A DNA stretch of 53,386 bases. Source: Acidobacteria bacterium UBA2994 (GTDB taxonomy: Bacteria; Acidobacteriota; Vicinamibacteria; Vicinamibacterales; UBA8438). The stretch spans positions 1 to 53,386 of the forward strand of contig DEAA01000009.1 in NCBI GenBank assembly GCA_002346545.1, given 5' to 3'. Position 1 is the first letter of the stretch. Each line of letters starts with the position of its first letter. The notes under the pieces were generated by a model. That model saw only the letters and a list, made by a program, of their open reading frames with translations. It did not search any database and was not told the origin of the DNA. Shown piece after piece: positions 33,037 to 42,421 of the stretch. The position numbers and the translations under genes were made by a program.

Positions 33037-33671
33037 TCGACGAGACACGGTCATGGGGTCAGCGGGGGGCGGTGGTTGTCGCGGTCGCGGGGACGGTGCT
33101 GATCGCCGCGGGCGCGTTCTGGCTCTCGTTCACCGCTCTGGCCGATCTCGCCCGTCGTTCTGGGGTCGCTGCAGGGCAGGCGTGGGCGTGGCCGATGATC
33201 GTTGACGGGCTGATCGTCGTGGCCACCGTCGCAGTCGTGGCCCTCGCGGGCCGACGCACGGCCTGGTATCCGTGGTCGCTGCTGGCTGGTGGTGCGCTGA
33301 TCTCAGTCGCCGCGAACGCCCTGCACGCGATCGTCGCCGCCGACGCGGATGTGCCCGCCGTGCTGGCTGCGTCCGTCGCCGCCGTGCCGCCGCTGGTGCT
33401 GCTGGCGTCCACGCACCTGACGGTCGTGCTGGTCCGCTCCCGACCTGCCGATTCCGCCTCGGAGCCCGAGGCGGTGGCGGACGTCCCGGACCGGGGCGCC
33501 TCGGAGCCGGTGGGGCGGCGGCGGACGGCGGCGCGACTGCGAGAGGAGGGCTGGTCGAACAAGGCGATCGCCCGTCATCTGAAGGTCGCACCGTCGACGG
33601 TCGGCCGCTGGTTCGCAGCGACGCCGACCGTACCTGATGTGCAGGAGAACCCGAAGGACCTGACCCCATGA
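33033..33671 (+). CDS. DUF2637 (SpdA/TraB-spread-type) membrane protein with C-terminal HTH
   Basis: 212 residues. Four TM segments in the first 135 residues with the DUF2637 pattern (WPMIVDGLIVVATVAVVAL, NALHA). A C-terminal homeodomain-like HTH (RLREEGWSNKAIARHLKVAP, STVGRWF) is probably DNA-binding. DUF2637 proteins accompany spread/transfer genes on actinomycete plasmids. Overlaps the genes on both sides by 4 bp. Confidence 0.8.
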   Translation: MIDETRSWGQRGAVVVAVAGTVLIAAGAFWLSFTALADLARRSGVAAGQAWAWPMIVDGLIVVATVAVVALAGRRTAWYPWSLLAGGALISVAANALHAIVAADADVPAVLAASVAAVPPLVLLASTHLTVVLVRSRPADSASEPEAVADVPDRGASEPVGRRRTAARLREEGWSNKAIARHLKVAPSTVGRWFAATPTVPDVQENPKDLTP

Positions 33672-34090
33672 GCAAGCACACCGTCACCCCATCGTCCGCG
33701 CCCCGCACCTCCGCCATCTACCTGCCGCGTAGCGAAGCTGCAGAAGCCTCCGAGGTGTCGGAGCTTGCCCGGCACAGGGACCCGTCTCTGACCGGCGTCG
33801 CACGGACGGCGGCGCGGCGCCCTTCTGGGGTGGACTGGGTACGTCCGAGCGAGCTGCTGACATCACGGTCGGGGCGGATCGCGGGGCTCGGGCTGGACTT
33901 TCAGGCGGAGCTTGCCCGCCGCGCCCGGCGGCTGCCGGTGGGGGCGACCCTAGCGACCGGGCGTGGTGTGCGCCAGGCCGCCGCGGGCTTCAGCGACCGG
34001 GCGCGCCGGTTGCCGCCGGTGTCGGCGTTCGGTCGAGGAGCCGGAGCGCGGTTCTCGTGGACGTCTCGTTCCGGGATCGGGTTGGGGTGA
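33668..34090 (+). CDS. Conserved-looking basic ICE protein, unknown
   Basis: 140 residues, Arg/Ala/Ser-rich, no TM segment and no domain recognised. Translationally coupled (ATGA) to the DUF2637 gene, which supports it as real. It could bind nucleic acid because of its charge, but this is a guess. Confidence 0.6.
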   Translation: MSKHTVTPSSAPRTSAIYLPRSEAAEASEVSELARHRDPSLTGVARTAARRPSGVDWVRPSELLTSRSGRIAGLGLDFQAELARRARRLPVGATLATGRGVRQAAAGFSDRARRLPPVSAFGRGAGARFSWTSRSGIGLG

Positions 34091-34145
34091 CTCATGTACG
34101 CCCCCGACAGGAGAACGCGGACCGGGCCTGCCTGCGGCCGTGTGC

Positions 34146-34167
34146 GCACCTCCTGTTCAGGAGGTGC
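34146..34167 (+). promoter_or_regulatory. Hairpin that buries the ribosome site of the 34.2-kb gene
   Basis: GCACCTCCTG (34146-34155), TT, CAGGAGGTGC (34158-34167): a perfect 10-bp inverted repeat whose right arm is the Shine-Dalgarno of the gene starting at 34172. Folding would hide the site, and the left arm matches the 16S rRNA tail. Points to translational control. Confidence 0.7.
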
Positions 34168-34171
34168 CGGA

Positions 34172-35029
34172 ATGCGACCAACAACAGCCCGTACGGCGCG
34201 GGATCGTTTCGAAGACTCTGAGGCGCTGCGTGCCCTGCTGAACCGCCTGCACGACGCGGGCCGCGACGCGTGGCGCACCGACCCGGAAGCTGCCGCGCTG
34301 ATGCGGCACGCGGCGCAGAGATACGGGGCGTTGGCGAAGAAGCACGGTTTGGACCCGTGGGAGGCGGCGTCGGCAGCGTTCGAGGCAATGCGCGGCGCTG
34401 CCACGCGACGGGCGGATGATCCGTGGGCGGTGGTGACGCGGGCGGTGAAGGTGACCTGCGTCGGTGAGGAGCGCGGCAACGGGCTGCTCTGCTCCGTCCA
34501 GCGGGCCCGTCGACCCCGCTATTCGGTGTTCCACGATGCGGAGCGGTTCAGCGACCGGGAGAACCCGCTGTCCGACTACCACCCTGCGTTCCACGTCGAC
34601 CCGTTCACCGACACCGACGAGGAACCACCGGATGAAGCCGTAACGGTGGTAGATGTGGGCTCGGCGGTGGAGGACACGATCGCGTTGCTCTGCCTGCTCG
34701 GCTGGCGGCCGGACACGGCACGCGCCGCGGTGGAGTACATCACAGCCCGGCTCGCGCAGGCACCTTCTCGCTCCTCGGCGTTCGAGGCGCTGCGGCGGGA
34801 CCGCCAGGCCCGCGCCCTCCTCGACCTCCCCGCCACGTCCTGGACCGGTCTGCTGCGGGTCGTACTCGGTGTGCCCGACTCTGCCCTCGCGCACACGAAC
34901 GCGGGCCGTGGGGTGCTGCTGCGACTGCTGATCGGCGAACCGCTGCGGGCCCTGCTCCTGGACGACGACCTCGTGCTGGCTACGGGTCTCGCAGCCCCAG
35001 GGATCGATCCGGGACCGGAGGAGCCATGA
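34172..35029 (+). CDS. ICE backbone protein, unknown, helical
   Basis: 285 residues from the ATG at 34172 behind AGGAGG; an earlier in-frame ATG at 34094 would run through the hairpin. All-helical in character, with segments such as DPWEAASAAFEAMRG and DDPWAVVTRAVKVTCVGEER that recall sigma-like or recruitment helices, and a WTGLLRVVLG stretch near the end. No TM. Its stop overlaps the ParB-like start (ATGA). Such genes stand before ParB-like genes in related elements; function unknown. Confidence 0.65.
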   Translation: MRPTTARTARDRFEDSEALRALLNRLHDAGRDAWRTDPEAAALMRHAAQRYGALAKKHGLDPWEAASAAFEAMRGAATRRADDPWAVVTRAVKVTCVGEERGNGLLCSVQRARRPRYSVFHDAERFSDRENPLSDYHPAFHVDPFTDTDEEPPDEAVTVVDVGSAVEDTIALLCLLGWRPDTARAAVEYITARLAQAPSRSSAFEALRRDRQARALLDLPATSWTGLLRVVLGVPDSALAHTNAGRGVLLRLLIGEPLRALLLDDDLVLATGLAAPGIDPGPEEP

Positions 35030-36102
35030 GCACACCTGCCGGACATATCGAGCTGGAACGCACCGTCGAGTCGATCGTCGTCGGGGCTCGGCACCGCCAC
35101 GAACTCGGGGACCTCGCCCCACTGGTCGAGTCGATCCGCCGGGGCGGCCTCCTGCAGCCCATCACGATCACCCTTGAAGGGCATCTGATCTGCGGCGCTC
35201 GACGGTTGGCTGCGATCAAGCAGCTCGCCTGGAAGACCGTGAACGTGTGGGTGCGGTCCGGGGTCTCGGACCGCCTCGGGCAGTTGCTGGCGGAGCAGGA
35301 CGACAACCTCCTCCACAAACCCCTCACCCAGCTGGAGGCCGCCGGCCTCTACCGGGAGCTCAAAGCCCTGCTGGCCGAGGATGCCGCTCGTCGCCAGGAA
35401 GCCACCCGGTTCCGGCCCGCCGACGACGCGGGAGAAGACGGTCCCGGCAAATTGCCGGGACCGTGGGACACGCCCTCCGGTGAGGCGCGCGTGCAGGCGG
35501 CGAAGATGGTGACCGGGCGGGATTCTCACAAGTCGCTGGAACGCATCGGCCGGATCGAAGACCTCGCCGCCGACGAGTCCCAGCCCGACGCGGTGCGCCG
35601 TCAGGCCGCCGAGGAGATCGCACGCCTTCGCGCAGGCGGGAGCGTCCATCCTTCGCATCTGCGGGTGAACGCGGAACTATCCCTCGCCGAACTCGACCAC
35701 CTCGCCACCGACCAAACCCAGCCCGCCGAGCTACGCGAACGCGCTCGGGCCGAGGCTGCGGCCGTACGGGACTCCGAGCGCGCAGCGAAGGCCGCGGAGC
35801 TGGACGCGCTGGCAAAGGCGGCGCTCGCCCGCGTGAAGGCCGCGAAAGCCACCGGCCGCAAGGGCCGTCGGCCGGTGCTGACGGCGGTGGAGACGGGTGA
35901 ACCGGTGCCTTTCCCGCTGAGCGTGTTCACGGCGACCTGGGACGACATGGTCTCCTGGTGGACCCACTACGACCCTGCCCTGGTCGGCCCGGCGCTCACC
36001 GATGAGCAATGGGACCGGTTCGAGCAGACCCTCTCCGGCACCATCGCGTTCGCCGACGCCGCACGCACGGCCCGGCAGGCCCGGGGCGAACAGAGCGCCT
36101 GA
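35026..36102 (+). CDS. ParB/Spo0J-like nuclease-domain protein
   Basis: 358 residues. The N-terminal ParB domain (SIVVGARHRHELGDLAPLVESI, GLLQPITI, ICGARRLAAIKQL with the GxRR box) is followed by LTQLEAAGLYRELKALL and a long charged helical part. ParB-type proteins bind centromere-like repeats; in ICEs they may stabilise the excised circle or regulate transfer genes. No ParA is present. The GxGCACCT repeats between the transfer genes are possible targets (inference). Confidence 0.85.
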   Translation: MSTPAGHIELERTVESIVVGARHRHELGDLAPLVESIRRGGLLQPITITLEGHLICGARRLAAIKQLAWKTVNVWVRSGVSDRLGQLLAEQDDNLLHKPLTQLEAAGLYRELKALLAEDAARRQEATRFRPADDAGEDGPGKLPGPWDTPSGEARVQAAKMVTGRDSHKSLERIGRIEDLAADESQPDAVRRQAAEEIARLRAGGSVHPSHLRVNAELSLAELDHLATDQTQPAELRERARAEAAAVRDSERAAKAAELDALAKAALARVKAAKATGRKGRRPVLTAVETGEPVPFPLSVFTATWDDMVSWWTHYDPALVGPALTDEQWDRFEQTLSGTIAFADAARTARQARGEQSA

Positions 36103-36174
36103 ACCAGTGGCTGTGCAGGTGCACCTACCCAGCGACACGACCCCCTGTCGCTCGCCTGGAAGGGAGATTCGCGC

Positions 36175-36861
36175 ATGGACCCTGCTGCCGATCGTCGCCG
36201 CCGCCGTCTGCTGATCGCCGCAACCGCCGGAGGCCTTGCCCTGCTGATCCTCGTCGGCGTCGGAGTCTACGGACTCCTCCGCGGCCCGGCCACACCCGAA
36301 CCCGAGACCGTCGACCGGCCGTCCCCGTCCGTGACCGCAAACCCGGGGCGGCCGGAGACTCCGGCGCCTGAGGCGGTGTCACCGCTCGGTGGCCCGGAGG
36401 CGTTCGCCCGCAACGTGGCCACGGCGCTGTTCACCTGGGACACCGCGTCCGGGTATGGTCCCGCCGACTACGCTCAGGTGCTCGCGGATGTCGCCCACGA
36501 CTCCGAGGCGGATGCACTGGTCGCCGACGTCCGCGCCTACCTCCCCACCGCGGAGGCGTGGATGCAGTTGCGGCAATACCAGACCCGCCAGCGGCTGACC
36601 ATCGACGATGTGTTCGTTCCCGACGCGTGGGAGACCGCGATCGCGCAGGCCGCGCCCGGGCAGATCCCCGACGGGGCGGCCGCGTACACGATCACCGGCA
36701 CCCGGCACCGCGACGGCATCTGGGACACCACCCCGGCCGAAGCATCCCGACCGGTGGCCTTCACGGTGTTCATGACCTGCACGCCCCCGAACTCGGGACG
36801 CAGCGGGGCGGGGCTGTGTGAGCTGCTGCGGCTGTCCGAGCTCGACCACCCCCTCCGCTGA
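36175..36861 (+). CDS. VirB8/TcpC-like T4SS membrane protein
   Basis: 228 residues. Short basic cytoplasmic end, one TM segment (about 11-34), a Pro-rich linker, then a domain with the helix/sheet alternation of NTF2-like VirB8/TcpC proteins. The call rests on topology, size and place at the head of the T4SS genes. Forms part of the inner-membrane complex of the secretion channel. Confidence 0.6.
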   Translation: MDPAADRRRRRLLIAATAGGLALLILVGVGVYGLLRGPATPEPETVDRPSPSVTANPGRPETPAPEAVSPLGGPEAFARNVATALFTWDTASGYGPADYAQVLADVAHDSEADALVADVRAYLPTAEAWMQLRQYQTRQRLTIDDVFVPDAWETAIAQAAPGQIPDGAAAYTITGTRHRDGIWDTTPAEASRPVAFTVFMTCTPPNSGRSGAGLCELLRLSELDHPLR

Positions 36862-36878
36862 GAACCGGTGTCGTTGTG

Positions 36879-38048
36879 ATGCGGAAACTGGGTGTCCTGC
36901 TCGTCGCGGTGCTGTTCTTCGCGCCCTCGACGGTGCTCCTCGGCGTCGCCACCCTCCTGAACCCTGCCGCGACCGCGACCTGCCCGCCCGGCTCCCTGCT
37001 GGTCGGCCCGATCCCCGACTCGCTGACCACCACCACGCGGGACGGGGCCACGGTGACGCTGAACCGCACCCAGCTCACTCACGCCGCCACGATCATCATC
37101 ACCGGCGGCCAGACTCCCGGGGTCGGCAGGACGGGTGTGGTGATCGCGTTGATGGCCGCGCTCACCGAATCTGGCCTGCGGATGCTCGCCAACACCGGCG
37201 CGTATCCCGAGTCGGCGGACTACCCCAACGACGGTGACGGGTCCGACCACGACTCGCTGGGTCTGTTCCAGATGCGGCCCGCATCTGGGTGGGGCACCGT
37301 GGCTGAGCTCATGGCCCCGCAGTATCAGGCCCGCGCGTTCTACGGCGGCCCGTCCGGCCCGAACTACCCGTCCCCTCGGGGTCTGCTAGACATCCCCGGC
37401 TGGGAGGGCCTGGACCCGGGTGAGGCGGTGCAGGCGGTCGAGGTGTCGGCGTACCCGGACCGGTATCAGAACTACCAGCCCATCGCCGAGGCGATCCTCA
37501 CCGCCCTCACCCGCCCCACAGGTACCGGGAACGGGTCGGGTGAGGCGCCGGTGGTGCCGGAGACCACCCAGCTGGTGTTCCCGCTGCCGGAGGGGGCCTG
37601 GGTGCGGACCAGCGGGTTCGGGTGGCGTGTGGACCCGATGACCGGGGAACGGGCGTTCCATGCAGGGTCCGACTTCGCCGCCGCGGACGGCACCCCGATC
37701 CTCGCCGTCGCCGACGGGGTCGTCGTGCACGCCGAGTACACCGGCAACTATGGCGGCCTGGTCATCATCGAGCACACCGTGAACGGGGAACGAGTCGCGT
37801 CTTATTACGCCCATATGTGGGAGACCGGCATCCACGTCACCGAGGGGCAGACGGTCGCCGCGGGGCAGCACATCGGCGATGTCGGCTCCTCCGGCAAATC
37901 CACGGGCCCGCACCTGCACCTGGAGATCCACCCCGGCGGGCAAGGAGCCGATCCGGTCGACTCCGACGCCTGGCTCACCGAGCACGGCACCGAAGGCGTC
38001 GCCGCCAGCGACACGGCGCTCGCCACCTGCACGGCCGGAGGCGCCTGA
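36879..38048 (+). CDS. Bifunctional peptidoglycan hydrolase (SLT-like + M23) of the T4SS
   Basis: 389 residues from the ATG at 36879 (a GTG three bases earlier is also possible). An N-terminal hydrophobic segment anchors or exports it. A lysozyme-like domain follows (AALTESGLRMLAN with candidate catalytic E97, HDSLGLFQMRP, GWGT), then a C-terminal M23 endopeptidase: HAGSDF (H261, D265), YYAHM, GPHLHLE. Cleaves both glycan and peptide bonds to open the wall for the conjugation channel. Its stop overlaps the next gene's ATG. Confidence 0.92.
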   Translation: MRKLGVLLVAVLFFAPSTVLLGVATLLNPAATATCPPGSLLVGPIPDSLTTTTRDGATVTLNRTQLTHAATIIITGGQTPGVGRTGVVIALMAALTESGLRMLANTGAYPESADYPNDGDGSDHDSLGLFQMRPASGWGTVAELMAPQYQARAFYGGPSGPNYPSPRGLLDIPGWEGLDPGEAVQAVEVSAYPDRYQNYQPIAEAILTALTRPTGTGNGSGEAPVVPETTQLVFPLPEGAWVRTSGFGWRVDPMTGERAFHAGSDFAAADGTPILAVADGVVVHAEYTGNYGGLVIIEHTVNGERVASYYAHMWETGIHVTEGQTVAAGQHIGDVGSSGKSTGPHLHLEIHPGGQGADPVDSDAWLTEHGTEGVAASDTALATCTAGGA

Positions 38049-38314
38049 TGGACGTGTTCCCCGACTTCGACGGCGTTGGCGGCGCGGCCGAGCTGCAGTC
38101 CATCGTCGGCGCACTGCTGACGTTCGTGCTCATCACCGCCGTCCTGATGCTCATCGTCTGCGCCATCGTCTGGGCGATCGGCTCCGCACACGGCAACTAC
38201 CAGGCCGCCACGAAGTCCCGCACCGGCCTATGGGTGTCGGTCGGTGCCGCCGCCCTGGCCGGCGCCGCGGTCGCCTGGATGAACTTCCTCCTCGACCTCG
38301 GCACCCAGCTCTGA
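38048..38314 (+). CDS. Small two-TM membrane protein, DUF6112/pilin-like (copy 1)
   Basis: 88 residues, two TM segments (about 20-43 and 61-83) separated by a short basic loop (YQAATKSR). Same layout as the next gene and as DUF6112/VirB2-type subunits of actinobacterial T4SS. ATG overlaps the upstream stop. Possibly a pilin or channel subunit. Confidence 0.7.
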   Translation: MDVFPDFDGVGGAAELQSIVGALLTFVLITAVLMLIVCAIVWAIGSAHGNYQAATKSRTGLWVSVGAAALAGAAVAWMNFLLDLGTQL

Positions 38315-38394
38315 TCGGCCCGCGCGCGTCCGCTGGATGAGCGTCGCACACCAGACGAGCGAGAACCCCGTCTCGTCACCGTCAAGGAGCAATC

Positions 38395-38664
38395 GTGATC
38401 GACATCGACCCCAACTCGTCCGGCCTCCCTGGGATCGAGCAACTGCGCATCATCGTCGGGGCCGTCATGACAGTCGGGCTCATCCTCAGCGTCCTCGCAC
38501 TCATCATCTCGGCGATCGTGTGGGGCTTCGGTGCCAACAGCTCCAACCCCCACCTCGCCAGTCGCGGCAAGGTAGGCGTGCTCGTGAGCTGCGGGGCGGC
38601 GATCATCTGCGGCGCCGCAGTCACGCTCATCAACTTCTTCTGGGGCGTCGGGCAGGCTGTCTGA
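38395..38664 (+). CDS. Small two-TM membrane protein, DUF6112/pilin-like (copy 2)
   Basis: 89 residues from GTG at 38395 behind AAGGAG. Same two-TM layout as copy 1 (ELQSIVGALLTF matching EQLRIIVGAVMTV; NYQAATKSRTGLWVS matching NPHLASRGKVGVLVS), so the two are tandem paralogues. The 80-bp gap between them holds a hairpin (GACGAG...CTCGTC). Confidence 0.7.
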   Translation: MIDIDPNSSGLPGIEQLRIIVGAVMTVGLILSVLALIISAIVWGFGANSSNPHLASRGKVGVLVSCGAAIICGAAVTLINFFWGVGQAV

Positions 38665-38704
38665 TGACCACCCGAACCGCGTACCTCCGGCGGAGGTGGG
38701 TGCG

Positions 38705-40117
38705 GTGAGTATCTGCGATGTCCCGGTCATCTCCTCCGTCTGCGACGCCATGGGCGAGGGGGCTGCCTCCCTCGTCGCCGCCCCGTTCGACTGGCTCGGG
38801 CAGGCGATGGCAGGAGCGGCCGCGTGGCTGTTCGAGGCCGTGTGGACCGTGTTCGACACGGCCACCCTGGTCGATGTGACCGGCGCCGAGTACGTCGGCG
38901 TCTACAACGTGCTGTTCGGCGTCGCGATCTTCGTGATGCTGATCTTCTTCTGCCTCCAGCTCATCACCGGCCTCATCCACCGCGACCCCACCGCCCTCTC
39001 TCGCGCCGCCCTCGGGCTCGCCAAGAGCGTCCTCGGATCGTTCCTCGTCATCACCCTCACGGCGCTGCTGCTGGAGGTCACCGACCAGCTCGCGGTCGGG
39101 ATCGTGCAGGCCACCGGGAACTCGATGGAGACGATGGGCACCCAGATCGCTCTCCTCGCCACAGGGCTCGCGGGCATCAACATCGCCGCTCCCGGCGTCG
39201 GCGCGATCCTCACGATCTTCCTCGCCGGCCTCGCCATCAGTGCGGCGGCGATCGTCTGGTTCTCTCTGCTGATCCGCAAAGCCCTGCTGTTGGTCGCGGT
39301 CGTGTTCGGCCCCATCGCCCTGGCCGGTGCGACATGGGATGCGACCAAGGGCTGGTTCGCCAAATGGGCGGCGTTCGTGATCGCCCTGATCTTCTCCAAG
39401 CTCGTGCTGGTCGTGATCTTCCTCGTCGCCATCGGCCAGGTCTCCGCACCCATCGAAGCCGACCTCGCCTCCATCAGCAACCCCATCGCTGGCGTCGTGC
39501 TCATGTTCATCGCCGCGTTCGCCCCGTACATCACTTACAAGTTCCTGTCGTTCGTGGGCTTCGACATGTACCACGCGATGAGCTCCGAGCAGGAGGCCAA
39601 GTCAGCGCTCAACCGGCCCATCCCGATCCCGTCCACCCCGTCCGCCGACAGCGCCAAGAAGGTGCTCGACGGCGGAGCCGCCCCCGGCGGCAGATCGGGC
39701 GGGTCCGGTGCAACCCACGCGCCAGCCTCGGCCGCAGGCTCAAGCGCGGCCACGGCTGGAGGCGGGGCCGCCGCATCCTCGACCGGAGCCGGTGCAGGAG
39801 CGAGCGCGGGAACCGGCACCGCGGGGGCAGGCGCGGCGGCGGGGCCGGTCGGCGCGGCGATGGTCGCGGGCGCCGCAGTCGTCAAGGGTGCCGCGACCGC
39901 CGGGCCAAAGCTCGGCGGCGCTGTCGGCGGGACCGCCGAGAGCCACGCGGGCGCGGCGGCCGAGCAGACATCGCCACCGCGCGTCCCACCGGCGCAGGCC
40001 AACCCTCCGGCACGGCCCGCGCCGTCATCCGCGTCACCGCAAGCTCCGCCGCCCTCGGCGCCGCGCCGGTCGGACCCGACGCCTCCGCCGTCGTCCACGC
40101 CGTCCGAGAAGGAGTGA
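38705..40117 (+). CDS. VirB6/TrbL-like T4SS membrane protein
   Basis: 470 residues from GTG at 38705, behind GGAGG. About six TM segments between residues 40 and 290, then a Gly/Ala/Pro-rich low-complexity tail of about 160 residues. This is the TrbL/VirB6 plan: polytopic core of the inner-membrane channel with a variable C-terminal extension. Ends 3 bp before the SCO6880-like gene. Confidence 0.82.
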   Translation: MSICDVPVISSVCDAMGEGAASLVAAPFDWLGQAMAGAAAWLFEAVWTVFDTATLVDVTGAEYVGVYNVLFGVAIFVMLIFFCLQLITGLIHRDPTALSRAALGLAKSVLGSFLVITLTALLLEVTDQLAVGIVQATGNSMETMGTQIALLATGLAGINIAAPGVGAILTIFLAGLAISAAAIVWFSLLIRKALLLVAVVFGPIALAGATWDATKGWFAKWAAFVIALIFSKLVLVVIFLVAIGQVSAPIEADLASISNPIAGVVLMFIAAFAPYITYKFLSFVGFDMYHAMSSEQEAKSALNRPIPIPSTPSADSAKKVLDGGAAPGGRSGGSGATHAPASAAGSSAATAGGGAAASSTGAGAGASAGTGTAGAGAAAGPVGAAMVAGAAVVKGAATAGPKLGGAVGGTAESHAGAAAEQTSPPRVPPAQANPPARPAPSSASPQAPPPSAPRRSDPTPPPSSTPSEKE

Positions 40118-40120
40118 CCG

Positions 40121-41581
40121 ATGACGACGAACACCAACAGCGACTACCCGCTCGCCCCGGTGCAGTTCTCCCGCCTCACCAAGCGCGGGATCATGCTCGG
40201 CCTGTCCTTGCCGCAGCTCGTCGTCCTCGGCGTCGCGATCCTCGCCGTCGTCGCCTCCCTCTACACGGGCGGCGGGATGGGACTGGCATGGACCTCGCCC
40301 CTCTGGAGTTCGGCGGCGCTCGTGGCGGTGATCCCCGCCGGCGGGCGGAAGATCATCGAGTGGGTGCCGATCCTCGCCCGCTGGGTCGCCCGCACCTACC
40401 TCGGGCAGCTCATCTACCGGCGCCGGATCATCAAGCCCCGCCCCGCCGGAACCCTCGCCCTGCCCGGTGATGCGGCGGCGTTGCGGGAGTGGGAGGACCC
40501 CGAGACCGGGGCGGCGATGATCCACGACCCGCACGCCCAGACGATCACCGCGATCCTCGGCGTCTCGCATCCGGCGTTCGTGCTCCTCGATCCGGGCGAG
40601 CAGCAGCGCCGTGTCTCCGGGTGGGGCCGCGTGCTGGCCGCTACCTGCCGTTCGGGCAGGATCGCCCGGATTCAGGTCTCCGAGCGGACCCTTCCGGACT
40701 CCGGCTCTGGCCTTGCCGAGTGGTGGCGCACCCACGGCACCAATGACGGTTCCTGGGCCGCGACCACCTACGCCGAGCTGATCGAACGTGCTGGCCCCGC
40801 CGGGGAACGACACGCGACGACCATCAGCCTCGCCCTGGACATGAAAGCCGCCGCCCGGCAGATCAGAACCTCCGGCGGCGGGATGCGAGGGGCTGCCGTG
40901 GTGCTCCGTCAGGAGATGACTACCATGACGACCGCGTTGCGTGCGGCCGAGCTGACCTCGACCGGGTGGCTCACGCCCGGCGAGGTCGCCGTGATCTTGC
41001 GTTCCGCCTACGACCCCGCCGCCGCGCCCGCCTTGGAGCGTCACGGTGCGCTCGGCCGTGACCTCGCCACCGCCGGCCCGGTCGCGGTCACCGAGACCTG
41101 GGACAGGTTACGGTCGGACTCCGCGTTCCACGCGGTGCTGTGGATCAACGAATGGCCTCGCTCGCAGGTCTTCCCCGGCTTCCTCGCCCCGCTCGTGCTG
41201 TCCAACGGCATCCTCCGAACGCTGGCCTTGCACTACACGCCCGTCCGGGCGGACCAGGCCGCCAGGGACCTGCGGAGGAAGAAGACCGAGCTCATCTCCG
41301 ACGCGTCCCAACGCAGGAAGATCGGGCAGGTCGAGGACGCCTCCGCCTCCGCCGAGCTCGATGACGTGCTCCAGCAGGAGGCCGACCTAACCGCCGGACA
41401 CGGCGTCCTGCGCGTGTCCGGCCTCATCTCCGTGTCCGCGCCAACCGTCGACGAGCTCGACGCCGCCGTGGCCGCCGTTGAGCAGGCCGCCATCCAAGCG
41501 TCCTGCGAGACGCGCAGGCTCGTGGGTCAGCAGGCGGTCGCGTTCGCCGCCGCAGCGCTGCCGCTGTGCCGGTCAGTCTGA
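40121..41581 (+). CDS. SCO6880-family T4SS protein (VirB4 N-terminal-like)
   Basis: 486 residues. Two TM segments near the start (PrgI/VirB3-like, about 24-62), then a soluble domain like the N-terminal half of VirB4 (QFSRLTKRG, GWGRVLAA, TISLALDMKAAARQIR). No Walker A. In actinobacterial elements the SCO6880 protein and a separate ATPase together replace VirB3-VirB4. The ATPase is two genes downstream. Confidence 0.85.
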   Translation: MTTNTNSDYPLAPVQFSRLTKRGIMLGLSLPQLVVLGVAILAVVASLYTGGGMGLAWTSPLWSSAALVAVIPAGGRKIIEWVPILARWVARTYLGQLIYRRRIIKPRPAGTLALPGDAAALREWEDPETGAAMIHDPHAQTITAILGVSHPAFVLLDPGEQQRRVSGWGRVLAATCRSGRIARIQVSERTLPDSGSGLAEWWRTHGTNDGSWAATTYAELIERAGPAGERHATTISLALDMKAAARQIRTSGGGMRGAAVVLRQEMTTMTTALRAAELTSTGWLTPGEVAVILRSAYDPAAAPALERHGALGRDLATAGPVAVTETWDRLRSDSAFHAVLWINEWPRSQVFPGFLAPLVLSNGILRTLALHYTPVRADQAARDLRRKKTELISDASQRRKIGQVEDASASAELDDVLQQEADLTAGHGVLRVSGLISVSAPTVDELDAAVAAVEQAAIQASCETRRLVGQQAVAFAAAALPLCRSV

Positions 41582-41632
41582 GCCCGTGCACCTGGCAGAC
41601 AGCCCAACCCCCGCGACTGTGAGGAGCCGATC

Positions 41633-42421
41633 ATGCCGACCTTCGATGACCCCCGCAAAGATGCCGCCGAGGCATATGAGGCGCTACGAGGCCTCGCCCA
41701 CGCCTCCCGCGCCTTCACCGACCCGGCCGACACCTACACGGTGATCGGCGACCTGCTCGGCGGGGTGCGGTCACTGCGGCAGGTGCTCGATCAGCTCGCC
41801 ACGACCCACACTGCCAACCGCGCCCGCGCCTACGACGACGCGGGAAGCCAGGCTGCCGGCGCAACCGCTGCTCTCTCCGCCGCCGATGAGCTGCACCAGG
41901 CCGGTACCCTGCTCGATCAGGTCGAAGCCCGGCTGGATGCGGCCTCCCAGCACTCGGGGCGCATCGCCTGGCACCCCGCCGAGACGAGCGAAACACCGGT
42001 GCGACGGTGGATCAGCGTCGCGTTCCTCGACGGCGCCCATGCCGACAAAGTGCTCGACCTCATCCACGCGGCAGGCACCGACGCTGCGATTGAGCACCTG
42101 GCCGGGTACGACTACGGCGAGGACACCGTGCGCGACGCGCTCGCCAACGGCTACGTCTACGACAACCCGCCGCGCGGAGCACTGGACCGGATGGCGACCA
42201 AAGACGTCTACACGCTGACCTACAGCCCGTTCCTCGGGCACGTCTCGCTGCTGCGCGAGTACGACGCCGTGCCCGACCCGGCGGTCCTCGGCATCGACAC
42301 CGCTCAGTCCCTCGCCCGTAGCGTCGCACGGGCACCTGCCCGTGCCGCACGTGTGGAGGCGACGGACTGGTTCGCTCGCGCCCCGCACACAACATCGCCC
42401 GGCCAGGGCCTGTCGCTGTGA
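41633..42421 (+). CDS. ICE protein of unknown function between the two VirB4 parts
   Basis: 262 residues, helical and acidic in the first half, with no TM segment. It stands in the same place in related actinobacterial elements as I recall them. Its stop overlaps the GTG of the VirB4-like ATPase by 1 codon. Part of it (DALANGYVYDNPPRGALDRMA) might be a binding motif, but nothing is recognised. Confidence 0.65.
   Translation: MPTFDDPRKDAAEAYEALRGLAHASRAFTDPADTYTVIGDLLGGVRSLRQVLDQLATTHTANRARAYDDAGSQAAGATAALSAADELHQAGTLLDQVEARLDAASQHSGRIAWHPAETSETPVRRWISVAFLDGAHADKVLDLIHAAGTDAAIEHLAGYDYGEDTVRDALANGYVYDNPPRGALDRMATKDVYTLTYSPFLGHVSLLREYDAVPDPAVLGIDTAQSLARSVARAPARAARVEATDWFARAPHTTSPGQGLSL

Noticed and set aside
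38824..40470. A 548-codon frame overlapping the VirB6-like and SCO6880-like genes
   Set aside because: Arg/His-rich composition typical of an out-of-frame reading of GC-rich coding DNA; it crosses two well-supported genes.
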